Positions 23,291 through 34,049 of a stretch of 64,000 nt of DNA are shown in pieces. Below the pieces are notes generated by a model that was not told the DNA's origin, ran no database searches, and worked only from the letters and a program-made list of their open reading frames with translations. The translations under genes and the position numbers were made by a program. The DNA is from Strongylocentrotus purpuratus (lineage: Eukaryota > Echinodermata > Echinoidea > Camarodonta > Strongylocentrotidae), in assembly GCF_000002235.5 (NCBI RefSeq), contig NW_022145611.1, positions 1,116,001 through 1,180,000 of the forward strand, read 5' to 3'. Numbering within the stretch: position 1 is the stretch's first letter; each line of letters opens with the position of its first letter.

Positions 23291-23907
23291 GCAACCTGAC
23301 CAATGTTTTTGTTATGAATGGAAATGGACTCCCTGGGAACTTTGGGATACAACTCAGCTCATTACTGTCACTCTCACATCCACATGACTTCCACAAACAA
23401 ACTTTCGTAGTGATGGCTAAAGTATTTGTCACAACTTTGTGGTTATGGTATCCAAGTCTTCATAGGGTGGTCCAAGGCTTTAGCAACCATGACACATTAA
23501 TATATATATGATTACAATCAGTTTGTGTCACTATTAAATTCTCAGTCATGAAAACTACTGATGAAGACTACTCGGTAATGAATCATTTGAGCACACTCTT
23601 CCTAGCTTTCATGAAACGTAATCAAGTTGTAATGGGGACGATTGGAATTAATTCAGAACCTCTGTCCTCGAAACTACCTTCTTCCACTTTCAAAACTAGC
23701 ATTTGTACAACATACTATCTTTTAAAAACAGTAAACTCCCTTAATTATTGGACATTTCTCCAGACTCTTGGCTTCCACAAAGTTTAATGAAAATTAAAGA
23801 AAGGTTTGTAAAAAATTTAAACCAACAAGGTTGTTCTCATTTCTAATTTGAAAATCTATTAATTGTAATCATTGAAATAACTGTCTGTGTGGAGCCAGAA
23901 GCACATT

Positions 23908-25701
23908 CAGCGTGTTTCCACAGAAAAAAAGTGGAACACGGATTATCTTTTCCGGCATTGAAATACCGTGTCGCCGCGACACGGTATTAAACCAATCTGT
24001 TTCCACAGAGCGCAGCATTCCGATTAGCCACGGTTCCGTGTTCCAAGTCAGGCAAATACCGTGTCAATCGGAAGTCAAGATTCAACCTTTGACCTCGATC
24101 GTGGATCCAGATCTACACAGGATTCCACGCTATTCTATTGTGACGTACATTTTTCATTGTTACGTACAGCGCGTATATAAACATATTATTGTATACGCTG
24201 CAGTGGTGATTGGGGCTTCGCGCGCTCTGACGATCCGCCAGACACGGTTTGTCACTGTGTGTTTCCACAGCGATTTCACAGGGAGTTCGTTGGGATCGAC
24301 AAGGCAAGAGCCACCTACCAGAGGTGCAGCCAAAAAAATGCACGGGGGCAGAGGGCGGATTCGCCCCAGAAACACCATAAACAGCCCCCGAAATAGGCTC
24401 AAAATCCGATTTCTGGGGCAACATCAAAAGGTGAAATGATTTCAAATCGCCCCCGGAACGATTACGAGCGGCCACGCGCTCTCTTCTAGCTTCGTATTTA
24501 TTGTGTGCATTTCTTGGTCCACGCGCTGAATCCCCGTGTAAAATTGTATACACAAAAATCGGTCATAAAAAAAAATCGAACCATATTCCATACCTTACCT
24601 GGCTTACCATGTCGCACGCAAGTACGCCAAAACACATACATTTTCGCAGTTGCAAGATCGAGACATAGCGTAGGGGTCTAGTTTTTGGCGGTCAATTTTG
24701 TTTTGGTAGATCATATTAGCTGAACCTAGACCTAAACATCGCCAAACTGCAATCAATTTCCATCATGAAAGACTGGGATGAGCTTCCTTCAAATGTCATT
24801 GAGCTGCCCACATTGAAGCAGTTCAAGGAAGCCATCAGCTGCGAATAGTCACAGCATCATCATTGTTTTTATCCTTTTTATCATTTTTTACTTGCACCAT
24901 AAACATGTATATATTTCAGCACAAATTCACACAAGCCGTCCACCGTCGGCAGAGGATCACCCTTGTCTAGATGCTGAACAGGCTTTGACAAGTAGCAGAA
25001 TAGAAGTGTGTGAGTTAAGCTGAGCTGAGCTAGCTGAGCTCGAGTCGAAGAGATTTGACACTTTGAAATTGTTATCTGTTGGTTTGCATCATTATTGCCG
25101 CGATTCCAATATAGTTTCGTGAATAGATGTACGAAACCTGAGCTTAGAATTAGTAAAAGTATTACTAATGTCAACGTTTTTAAACGACTGTCTGATTTTC
25201 ATGTGAAAATTTTACTTTGAAAAATGATTATCGAAATTCATGGCCAGAAATAATCACAATCTAGGGTCTATTGATTATGTTACAGTTCTTGCATCAAATC
25301 AATGCATGAAAAGTTAGTTATTGAACTAGAAAAAGGGGTTTCTTTTTTAATAGGCAATTATGAAGCAGGAAGCCCGAAACCTTAGCCTACTAAACAAATC
25401 TCAACAAACTGTAGGCCTATCCTTTTATGAATTAATGAAAAAGTAGCCCCAGAAAAAAGAGCCCCCGAAATGGAAAAAAGAGCACCCGAAAGTTGAAAAA
25501 GTAGCCCCAAAAAATTTCCAAAAAATTTGAAATGGAGCCCCCGAAATGAAAAACTTAATTTTTTGCCTGCAGAGGTGGATCTGATAATCCGTATCTCGGT
25601 CGACACGGGTCGACACGCTTGTTTTCAGAGGAAAACTGACACGGTATGACACAATATTACACGGGTAATACCGTGTCAATGTTTTCTGTGGAAACACGCT
25701 G
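23908..25701. mobile_element. Family F element (GTTTCCACAG ends)
   Basis: The termini CAGCGTGTTTCCACAGA and TCTGTGGAAACACGCTG are exact 17-bp complements bounding 1,794 bp. Sequence just inside both ends is built of the words TACCGTGTC and GACACGG, including a perfect palindrome (23964-23986: TACCGTGTCG, CCG, complement). The outer eight bases CAGCGTGT are shared with family A. The middle holds a LINE tail (24764-24848) and GCCCCCGAAAT words near 24380 and 25460-25545. Frames at 24113-24553 show no transposase features. Confidence 0.75.
24764..24848 (+). mobile_element. LINE ORF2 3'-end fragment inside element F
   Basis: An open segment reads MKDWDELPSNVIELPTLKQF, then KEAISCE and a stop at 24848. 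The pattern (R/K)DW..LP......PTL..FK matches the C-terminus of many non-LTR retrotransposon ORF2 proteins, just after the reverse transcriptase. An AT-rich 3' tail follows. Only the tail of the protein is left; a 5'-truncated insertion is the simplest reading. The clade cannot be set from so little. Confidence 0.6.
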
Positions 25702-25930
25702 TAAGACTCATTCTCTCATATCATTTTACCCCAGAGTTAATGCCTTTCTTGCTCCAAATAGACAACAAATTGGTATAAGGTAGACGCAGAGACCTGAAGA
25801 TGACCAGTACTGAGTGCTTACTACTGTAGATGTTGAAGAAGTGATGACATTTTAAGGATTTTCAAGGACATTCTCAGCAACATGTTATTAATACATAGCA
25901 GGAGATGTTACCATCATTTTCATAGCCAAA

Positions 25931-26574
25931 TTATGCTACGTTTACACTACGTTCCCGGCGGCCACGTTTCAGGCCACCGTGGACGTAACGGGATTGACGT
26001 AACACAACGCGGGGGACCGTATGGGCAGACGTGACAGGCAATGATTGCCATGGATACCGTGTCAGATTTTTAAACTGTCAAAAATATTTGCCACGGCAGT
26101 CACGGTGCGGATGAGAAACCTAGTAGGCCGTAGTAAAATGGGGTAAACGTAACAAAACGTGACAGTCCGTAATAGGCCGTAACAAAACTTGGAGGTGGTC
26201 CGTAGTGGGACAGGAGGCCCGCACATTCTCTGGCTTATCACGGTCTTTTCAAGTTTTGTCACGTTCTGCCACGATCAGAACGTGAGAAACGTGAGGGACC
26301 CCAACAGAACGTGCATGACGGGCCGGGAGGGAACGTTCTGGCATCCGTGGTGGAACGCGGGCCGAACCGTATTGCGCATTGGAGCCTCTGGGAGTCAGCA
26401 GCCCCTTTCCCTGCACGGCCCGTCAGGGATACCTAGAAAGACCATGAGAAAACTTGACAAGACCTAAAAAAACTTGAACACAGAGAAAAATATTGCCAAA
26501 ATCCCACGGCGCACTATGTTTCGGGCAAACGGGGCTGCCCGGGCCGCCGGGAACATAGTGTAAACGTAGCATAA
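25931..26574. mobile_element. Family G element (CGTTTACACTACG ends)
   Basis: A ~31-bp terminal inverted repeat with one mismatch starts ATGCTACGTTTACACTA and continues GTTCCCGGCGGCC. TTA at the left and TAA at the right flank it, compatible with a TA target. The interior is full of CCGTAAC, AACGTG and ACGTGAC words on both strands. No coding frame is credible. It is much more GC- and CpG-rich than its surroundings. Confidence 0.85.
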
Positions 26575-28477
26575 AAAGCCAAACAAAATTAACTTGATGA
26601 CAAATGACAGTGTCCATTACCCATTTACATTGGGCTGGGAGAGTGAGAACCATCCTTATTACTACTAATGAGAGATACAACAAACCTATATGTATTCCCA
26701 ATTGTAATTATTGAAGATTGTGTGTTTGATCATTTTCTTACAAAAAAATTGCAGTTGAGATTCAAAACTTATATACTAAAAAGTATTTGGTACTTATTAA
26801 GAAAGTAAGTAATACAAATATGTGGGAAAAGCTACAATAAGATATGCTTTTCATGTGATTTACATATCTTACTTCAAATAGTAAGTAAGTTAATAAGAAA
26901 TAAGAAATAAGCTCCTGCAGTATTCTCCTGAAATGTCATCTGTAATTTCTTGAAGTATGTGATGAAATATAGAATTTACAAAAATTCATAACAAAATAAC
27001 ATTAACACACGGAAGAGTGACAAAGGTATTTAATACATTAAAAATTAATATTCAGATCATATTTGGGAGCAATGACTTATCTATAGCATTTCAAAATAAT
27101 TGTTTCAACTCGTTTTCCTTCCATATTATAGGTTTTAGCCTGTACATCATTCTTAGTAGGTCCATATGTTCGTACTACGTAGAGTTTACTTTGTGTGTGT
27201 GTGTGTGTGATAGATACTACTGTATATGCTGACGTCATGCGATATGTTTGGTGATTGGACGCTACCATTTCGGTAGAGAATTCCAGTCGGAAACAAGGGT
27301 TAACATAAGAAATTCAAACCAGATTACTAAAGGCTACTTGGCTGGGCCACTCGCTCTGCCGTTCACTCAGGTTTTTGTGATTAGTCTCTTTTAAGTCGCT
27401 CGGCGTCTATCAGACATGAGGCCTTGTCTAAAGGCTAGGTTAGGTGTAGTGTTGGGTCGAGGGTTGAAGTTAAGATTTTGGTTTGTGTAGGATATTGATG
27501 AGGCGCAATTATCGGAGGAGCATGTGTCTCCCACTAACTAGATACGTTCACACTCAAAAATATTGTACTTTCCCAAACATTCAACATCAAATTATCTGAT
27601 TCAGTTCATACTTAAACAAATTGTATGCAGAGCATTTAAGTCCAGACATCAGACAAAAAAAGTAGCAGTGAAACTGCAGGCTACCACAAGTGATTGGCTA
27701 GACTCTTTGATGGGCCTAAGAAATATCCCTAGATTCTACTTCCATATCAAAATGATTTTACATACTATCGATCGTCCGCCCATAAGAAGGCCGTAACTGA
27801 CATTAGCTCTTATGGCCTTCTTGCAGGGAGCAGAGGATTGATTCATCACACAAACCACCTTCTAAACCTGCTTCTCTTATTCTACATCATCAATTCTTCT
27901 CAAGAAATTTTTGTTTACACATGATATCTTTCTGAGCTGAAAGTCTGAGAACATTAGCACGGTAGAAAGAGGGTTATACTGCGAACTCTTTAGTGTGGTT
28001 GCACATTCTTTACAATTTAGTTTGTGTAGCCTTCAAGGTTTGTTGTATCTGATGGGAAGACCAAAGAGGAAATAAGCGTGTCATTAACCTGAGATGAATG
28101 TTATGCTCATGGTGATGGTACATTGATTCTCATGCTTCATTCACTCGCGGTTTCACCATAGAAATGTAAAGTTATGGTATTATTTTATAAGCATTAGCTA
28201 TTTATGGATTCTCACAGAATTTCAATTTGCCATGCATGGAGCTGTAAACATGTATCAAAGAATACTCTTTCTTGAAGTTGTGATAAATACCACAAGAAAC
28301 ACAATTTCACATCACAACATTCTTTAAATTAAAGACTACACTGATTGAAAGTTAAACATGAAATTGAATTATGATTCTAAGAGTAATTCTTACTCGAAAT
28401 CCTTTTTCAGAGCATTATTACCATCAATTGTACGATGCAGTATGGAGCTCAATGATATCTGTGGGTCATACAAATAA
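26575..28477. other. Unassigned sequence
   Basis: AT-rich, with a (GT)n tract at about 27193-27209 and a hairpin at 27784-27822 (AAGAAGGCC arm with exact complement). A 77-codon plus frame (27563-27796) has no recognisable features. No gene or complete element was identified. Confidence 0.45.
27784..27822. repeat. Hairpin of the GCCCTTCTTGC type
   Basis: AAGAAGGCC..TAA at the left pairs with TTATGGCCTTCTT at the right across an ~13-nt loop. The arm resembles the hairpins at 54281-54351 and 60625-60648, suggesting related inverted-repeat remnants. Confidence 0.55.
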
Positions 28478-28977
28478 CCCCGTGTCCACACACAACATTT
28501 TCTGTGATTAGGCGTGATTAGTTATACCGTTTCGCGATAGTTATACTGTTTCGCAATAGTTATATGATGAAATTGTGTGTGTGGACGCTTACTAACTATA
28601 CGTCGTTTAATGAAACGTCGTATAACAAAATGATGCCCAAACCTGCGTTTCGTTATACGACGTATAAAGAATCACGCCTAATCACGCCTAATCGCTGAAT
28701 GTGTTGTGTGTGGACGTAACTAGTATAACTAGTCGAACTAAAACAATATACCTGGGCGGGGCTTTACTTGACCTTGAGCGAAAGGAGACCTAATCTCTCA
28801 TTTCCGCTTCCATTTCATGACCGCAGTAGCAAACTGCGCACCTATACAATATTTCGCTGTAGAGTTTCAGGATTACTTTCTTCTGTGTGTGGACATCCTG
28901 GAATTTATATGATGATTCTTTATACAATGTTTCATTATAGAGTTTCGGGATAAATTGTTTTGTGTGTGGACACGCTG
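28478..28977. mobile_element. Family A element, copy 2 (inverted)
   Basis: It runs from CCCCGTGTCCACACACA to TGTGTGTGGACACGCTG, opposite in orientation to 9763-10223. TAA flanks it on both sides (28475-28477 and 28978-28980), a possible 3-bp target duplication as in PIF/Harbinger-type transposition. The interior words CGTATAACGAAACG-like, GATTAGGCGTGATT and ACTAGTATAACTAGT are shared with copy 1. The 500-bp element has no coding frame beyond short readings of the repeats. Confidence 0.8.
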
Positions 28978-29244
28978 TAACATCCAAAACAAAATATAAT
29001 GTACAAAACTGAAGGCCACCTCGATTACACATAATAATAAAGTGTACATCTGATACTAAAACAAATAGATCATCTTACATCTCTTCCTCAAGGAAGAAGG
29101 ATTAGTCTCAATCACCATGCAATGACCAAGGTCCAAAACCACTACAAAGGCTATAACACACTAGACAAGAGATGTGAATGGGAAATGAAACTGAAACTAT
29201 TGTTATGTTAATAAGCATATACATTGTTTTAATTGAATTTAATC

Positions 29245-29460
29245 TCTCTCTCTCTGTCTCTCTCTGACTTGCTCTTGAACTCTCAACCATATACCTCTAC
29301 TTTTTAGTATTTCTCTCTCTCTCTCTCTCTCTGACTTGCTTTTGGACTCTCAACCATACCTCTCCTTTTTAGTCTTTCTCAGTCTTTCTCAGTATCTCTC
29401 TCTCTCTGACTTGCTTTTGGACTCTCAATCCTATCGCTCCTTTTTTGTCCCCCCCCCCTC
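29245..29460. repeat. Repeated CT microsatellite block
   Basis: Three or more near copies of a ~90-bp unit (CT run, then GACTTGCTTTTGGACTCTCAA, then CCTTTTT) occur between 29246 and 29440. Another GACTTGCTTTTGGACTCTC follows at 29590, beyond the MITE N1, and a run of C lies at about 29450-29458. N1 therefore sits inside this minisatellite. Confidence 0.75.
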
Positions 29461-29474
29461 TCTTTATATATATA

Positions 29475-29577
29475 TATTGTCCCTACTTTCACGAAGTGAC
29501 GGTAATGAATGAAAATCACATACAATTTGCGTGCGGATTTTCCTCACTACCGTCACTTCGTGAAAACAGGAACGATA
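29475..29577. mobile_element. 103-bp MITE N, copy 1, inserted in a TA repeat
   Basis: The ends TATTGTCCCTACTTTCACG and the complement of TATCGTTCCTGTTTTCACG lead into AAGTGACGGTA-type arms of about 32 bp. The flanks on both sides are (TA)n. The same 103-bp element occurs at 60979-61081. It carries TCACGAAGTGA, itself a palindrome, near each end. No coding capacity. Confidence 0.85.
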
Positions 29578-29599
29578 TATATATATATATGACTTGCTT

Positions 29600-31124
29600 T
29601 TGGACTCTCAAACATATCTCTGCTCTTCTCTCTCCCTTTTTCTCTCCCTTTTTCTCTCCCTTTTTCTCTCCGCTTTTCTCTCTCTCTCTTTCTCTTCCAC
29701 ACTCTCAAATACATGGATATAATGTTTGTTACCTTACCTTATGTAAAATAGAAGTTAATGCCCTAATGTTTCTCAACATACCAACAACAACAAATGATCA
29801 AAGGATATGCAACCTTGTTCTCACTCATCCAGGTGTGTTCAGAGCCTGAAGGGTGTTAACTCTGTTGTGAATAATACAAGTTAATTAAGGCCCTTCTGGC
29901 TCAAAACAGACAGTATGTTTCCTCTCATCATATTATGATAAACAAAGGACTTATTTGTTTTGAAAGCCAATATGGCGTTAGCTCTGTTCGGAAGGATATG
30001 AGTTAGAGCTTTCTGGCTACAAAAAGTCATTATACTGATGATCTCCAGATCTAAAAATTGCAACTGATGCCAATTGCCATATGATGTTGCTAGGCTAAAT
30101 GACACCACAGTATAATGTATTGATACCAAACGAACTCAATTTTATTTGCTTAGACTAAAAAAAAAAAAAAATCCCCAACAGATTTGTTTGAAATGAAATA
30201 TTGCTGCGGTGGTGGTAAATTGATGGGACTGCTGAAGAGTTGAATAGGTGGATGACTCATTAAACTCAATGTAGCATGAGAGATAAGTAAATAGGACGCT
30301 TACCAGTAGTAAACAAGCTTAATCCGCTTTCATGCTTTACTTCATTCAAAATCAGGACTCAGTCAGTACCACCGTTTCTTTCTTTCTTCCTCTTGAAATG
30401 AATTGCTTTGGGGGTACAGGTTGTTATTCAGGTTGAAATATTTTTCCAATAGAATGAAGAGTACGGTGAGACAAGATTTTTCTAGAGACATGTGACAAAA
30501 GATTGCTTGACGTATTGAGGAGGTACTATTGTCTGGTATATTGATCTATCACATCACATTATATCACTATTCTATCTATAAAATAACAACAAAATCACAA
30601 GTATTTTTAAGGAGCGGGTCATTCAAATGTTGTAAGACACGTTACTGTTTGATATTTAAGGGCTATGATGAAATATAAATTATATCTAATCTGTGTGGTA
30701 TATCAAGAGAACCAGTCAAGTACTTCTCTCTCTCTAAAAAAATAAATGTACACACACTTGCATGTGATTGTCAAATATTTTCTTTTTTGTAAGGGTTTTG
30801 GTTCAATTCACCATTCTTATCTTTATGAAGAAAACATGTGCCTTTTTACCTAAATCTTCTTCTCATTGTTAGTAGTTTTGTTTTTTAAGTACCTATTGTA
30901 CTGAGATCTGAAAATCAATGGAAAGTGTCTCTTTAAACCCATTTACACATTTAAAAAAAACATTTTGAACTGGAACTTCGACTGCGCGCAGTCGAAAATG
31001 ATGCCTCCGTCATAGAGCAATTTTACAAAACAAAACAGAAGAAATTTTTCATATTCAAGTTCAATTGTAATCCATTAACAGGTTCTGAGAATATTGTGAT
31101 TACAAGCAATTTCTCATATACATA
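29600..31124. other. Unassigned sequence
   Basis: CTTTTTCTCTCC repeats end at about 29690. A 20-bp perfect palindrome TTCGACTGCGCGCAGTCGAA lies at 30977-30996, near a TTTACAC motif (30942). Otherwise AT-rich with no recognisable gene. GCCCTTCTGGCTC at 29890 recalls the hairpin family noted elsewhere. Confidence 0.4.
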
Positions 31125-32290
31125 TATGACCATTTGATCTTTGACCTCATGACCCTAAAATCTACTCAGTTCATTGGCTCTGCAATATGTCCCGAGTTAA
31201 ATAGTAATCTGTCAGTTCTAATGAGAATGCGTTCACAAGCTATTTTAGCATACATAATGAGCCCATGACATTTGACCTTTGACCTCAAGACCCAAGAATC
31301 TACTCAGTTCATTGGCTCTGCAAGATACATACATGATCTAAGTTTGGCAGGAATCCATCAATCTGTTCTAATGATAATGCGATCACAAGCTATTTTTGCA
31401 TACATAATGAGCCGCATGACCTTTGACCCTGACCTCATGACCCCAAAATCTAATCAGTTTATCGACTCTGCAGGTAACATACATGACCTAAGTTTGGCAG
31501 GAATCCATCAATCGGTTCTTGAGATAACGCGATCATGAGCTGTTTTTGCATACATAATGAGCCCTGTGACCTTTGACCTTCGACCTTGTGACCCCAAAAT
31601 CTAATCAGTTCATCGGCTCTGCAAGATACATACATGACCAAAGTTTGGTAAGAATCCATCACTCGGTTCTTCAGATAACGCGATCACGAGCTGTTTTTGC
31701 ATACATAATGAGCCCTGTGACCTTTGACCTCATGACCCCAAAATCTAATCAATTCATCGGCTCTGCAAGATACATACACGACCTAAGTTTAGCAGGAATC
31801 CATCAATCTGTTCTAATGATAATGCGACCACAAGCTATTTTTGCATACATAATGAGCCGCATGACCTTTGACCCTGACCTCATGACCCCAAAATCTAATC
31901 AGTTTATCGACTCTGCAGGTAACATACATGACCTAAGTTTGGCAGGAATCCATCAATCGGTTCTTGAGATAACGCGATCATGAGCTGTTTTTGCATACAT
32001 AATGAGCCCTGTGACCCCAAAATCTAATCAGTTCATCAGCTCTGCAAGATACATACATGACCAAAGTTTGGTAAGAATCCATCAATCGGTTCTTCAGATA
32101 ACGCGATCACGAGCTGTTTTTGTATACATAATGAGCCCTGTGACCTTTGACCTTTGACCTCGTGACCCCAAAATCTAATCAGTTCATCGGCTCTGCAAGA
32201 TACATACATGATTAAAGTTTGGCCATCGATCGGTTCTTCAGATAACGCGATCACGAGAACGGGCGTATGGACGTACGTACGGACGGACGG
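31125..32290. repeat. ~145-150-bp tandem array, about 8 units
   Basis: Each unit runs: TGACCTTTGACCT, CATGACCCCAAAATCTAATC, CATCGGCTCTGCAAGATACA, CATGACCTAAGTTTGG, AATCCATCAATCGGTTCT, ATAACGCGATCA, TTTTTGCATACATAATGAGC. A higher-order repeat is visible: the segments starting near 31390 and 31835 (445 bp apart) are nearly identical. The array ends with ACGTACGGACGGACGGACAA and CCCAAAAACATAAT, a distinctive boundary. Frames of 80-136 codons run through it because stops are rare in the unit, but they read as repeats and have no family features. Confidence 0.9.
31273..32160. promoter_or_regulatory. Cluster of DR1 nuclear-receptor-type sites
   Basis: The array contains TGACCTTTGACC(T), the complement of AGGTCAAAGGTCA, at 31273, 31417, 31567, 31718 and 31862, and three successive half-sites at 32141-32160. 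AGGTCA half-sites one base apart (DR1) are the known target of RXR heterodimers, HNF4 and COUP-TF type receptors. Extra TGACC half-sites (ATGACC) lie within each unit. The match is exact to the consensus; any binding is inference. Confidence 0.5.
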
Positions 32291-32392
32291 ACAACCCAAA
32301 AACATAATATAAAAACCATCTTTTTTTTGTTGACTGCCAGTTTAGACTACTAGAAAAAACCAAGAATCCTTAATCCTGGTATTTTGGTGAAT

Positions 32393-32480
32393 TGTGCTGA
32401 TGTGCTACTTGTTGCTGCCCTGCATGAGCTAGCCTGCAAGGAAACGAGGAGAGTCACATGAGTTGACCCAAAACTAGAAA
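32393..32480. mobile_element. Family E core fragment
   Basis: GTGCTACTTGTTGCTGCC and GAGGAGAGTCACATGA correspond to the conserved core of family E elements (compare 18660-18725). No ends are visible on either side. Confidence 0.5.
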
Positions 32481-32795
32481 AATTCAAGTTAGCAAAGATA
32501 GTATAGATAGATTGTCAATAATCATATAACAGTCATATAAAAAGCATAACAATATTTCGTAACATATTTACCGGTAATAAAAAATAAAACATATTTCTAT
32601 TTGGATCTAAGAATTTGTAACTATAATGTAAGCTTACTGCCAAATATAAACCAAATTTTGCAAACATACTCTTTGATTTTACGAAAAGACATGTGCATAG
32701 TATGACATAAATACATCAACGAACAGTTTCTATTGGCCAAAGACTTTGAGGTGTATGAACTAAATTGAAAATAGAAATGCTGATATTTCAAGTGC

Positions 32796-33347
32796 TTATG
32801 CCTAGGTCACATTTGCTCTATGGCTAGGTTACAGCGGCCATATGCCCCAAAATTGAGAGAAACTTACGGCGGCCGCAGAGAATCTACGGTGGCCTCATGC
32901 AGGGTCGCCCTAGGGTGTATCCCTATCTTTACAAATTCAAAATACGCTGTGCGGCTACACCCCAGTGGGGTAGGACACTTTCGCAAATTTACCCCTATTT
33001 TACCATATTTCAAGGACAAGACTCGGCTCCGAGAATTTTTCTTCTCAGTTTTCTCTTTTCCCTGACCCCTATTTATCAATTTCGAGAACACCTGTGCACC
33101 CCAATTTTCTATATTTTGAGGAATATTTTGTCCGTGGACATTGCTTGAAATTGACCCCTTTTTCCGCGATTTTGGTAACGGTCATGCAGTCCGGAAGTCA
33201 CATTACGTGACCCCACCGGGGGCTACCCTAACATATGTGACGGCTACCGTATGTGACCGTGGGAATGCTGCGGCGCTCCTATATTTGCTACTGGCCGTAG
33301 ATATATTAGACCGCACGGCATCGGCAGCAAATGTGACCTAGGCATAA
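32796..33347. mobile_element. Family H element (CCTAGGTCACATTTGCT ends)
   Basis: A perfect 22-bp terminal inverted repeat starts TTATGCCTAGGTCACATT; its outer TA may be the target site. The interior repeats GGTCACATT-like, GCGGCC and ACGGT words (for example GCGGCCATATG, CGGCGGCCGC, GTCACATTACGTGACC). Short frames inside show no transposase. Only one copy was seen. Confidence 0.8.
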
Positions 33348-33566
33348 CAAACATGCTATATAATACCATAAAAGATTTTTATAATCAAGTTTATAAAAAA
33401 AAATTGTCGACAGTCCTTCACTAGTTTTTATAGACGCTATAAAAAGGCAATATGATGTGGTTCATGATCATGAAATCTGGATACAAATTCTTTAATAAGA
33501 TAATGGACCTGTTTACTAATGTATTTCAATTCATACATGTACATGTTTCTCTCCCGAACCCTTATA

Positions 33567-34049
33567 CTGTTTTCACACTGGCAATATTTTGCTTAACCCC
33601 GTACTATAGGTGGGGTTAAGCCTATTCCACTTTCTGTTCAGACTGGTTTTTACCAAAGTGGGCTAAAGTTGGCTAACCCCACCTATAGTACGGGGTTAAC
33701 TAACCCTGCAAAATAGCAGGGCTAACTCCGCAATTGTGGTGCTAACTCCTGCTAACCCCGCAATTGCGGTGCTAAGCAAATGAATGAGAACAGAAACGAA
33801 AAATAGTCCGGTACTACGCAACAGAGCGTATCGCAGCTGGCCAGATGCGAAGTATGTCCAATCATAACATTCACGATATCTGGGTTAACGAAATGCAGTG
33901 AGAACAGCGGGAATTTTCTTATTCCAGCATAGGCGCTAGTACGGGACTAAAAACATTGTGTGTGAAAAGCCAAAAAAAAATAGTCCGGGGTTAAGGATAG
34001 TACGGGGCTAAGCAAAGTACGGGGTTAAGCAAAACCAGTGTGAAAAGAG
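33567..34049. mobile_element. Family D element, copy 2 (inverted)
   Basis: It runs from CTGTTTTCACACTGG to CCAGTGTGAAAAGAG between TA dinucleotides (33565-33566 and 34050-34051). It is the reverse orientation of 14952-15461 and closely similar over almost its whole length. The main difference is that copy 1 has an extra inverted repeat near its right end (two facing copies of CTATAGGTGGGG-type sequence, 15395-15435). Confidence 0.85.

Noticed and set aside
24113-24553. 146-codon minus frame and overlapping plus 175-codon frame in element F as possible transposase
   Set aside because: No DDE-like or other transposase motif was seen, both strands are open at once, and the frame follows the element's word repeats.
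31272-31983. 88-136-codon repeat frames as a coding gene
   Set aside because: They track the ~145-150-bp tandem units and break at unit indels. No protein family was recognised.
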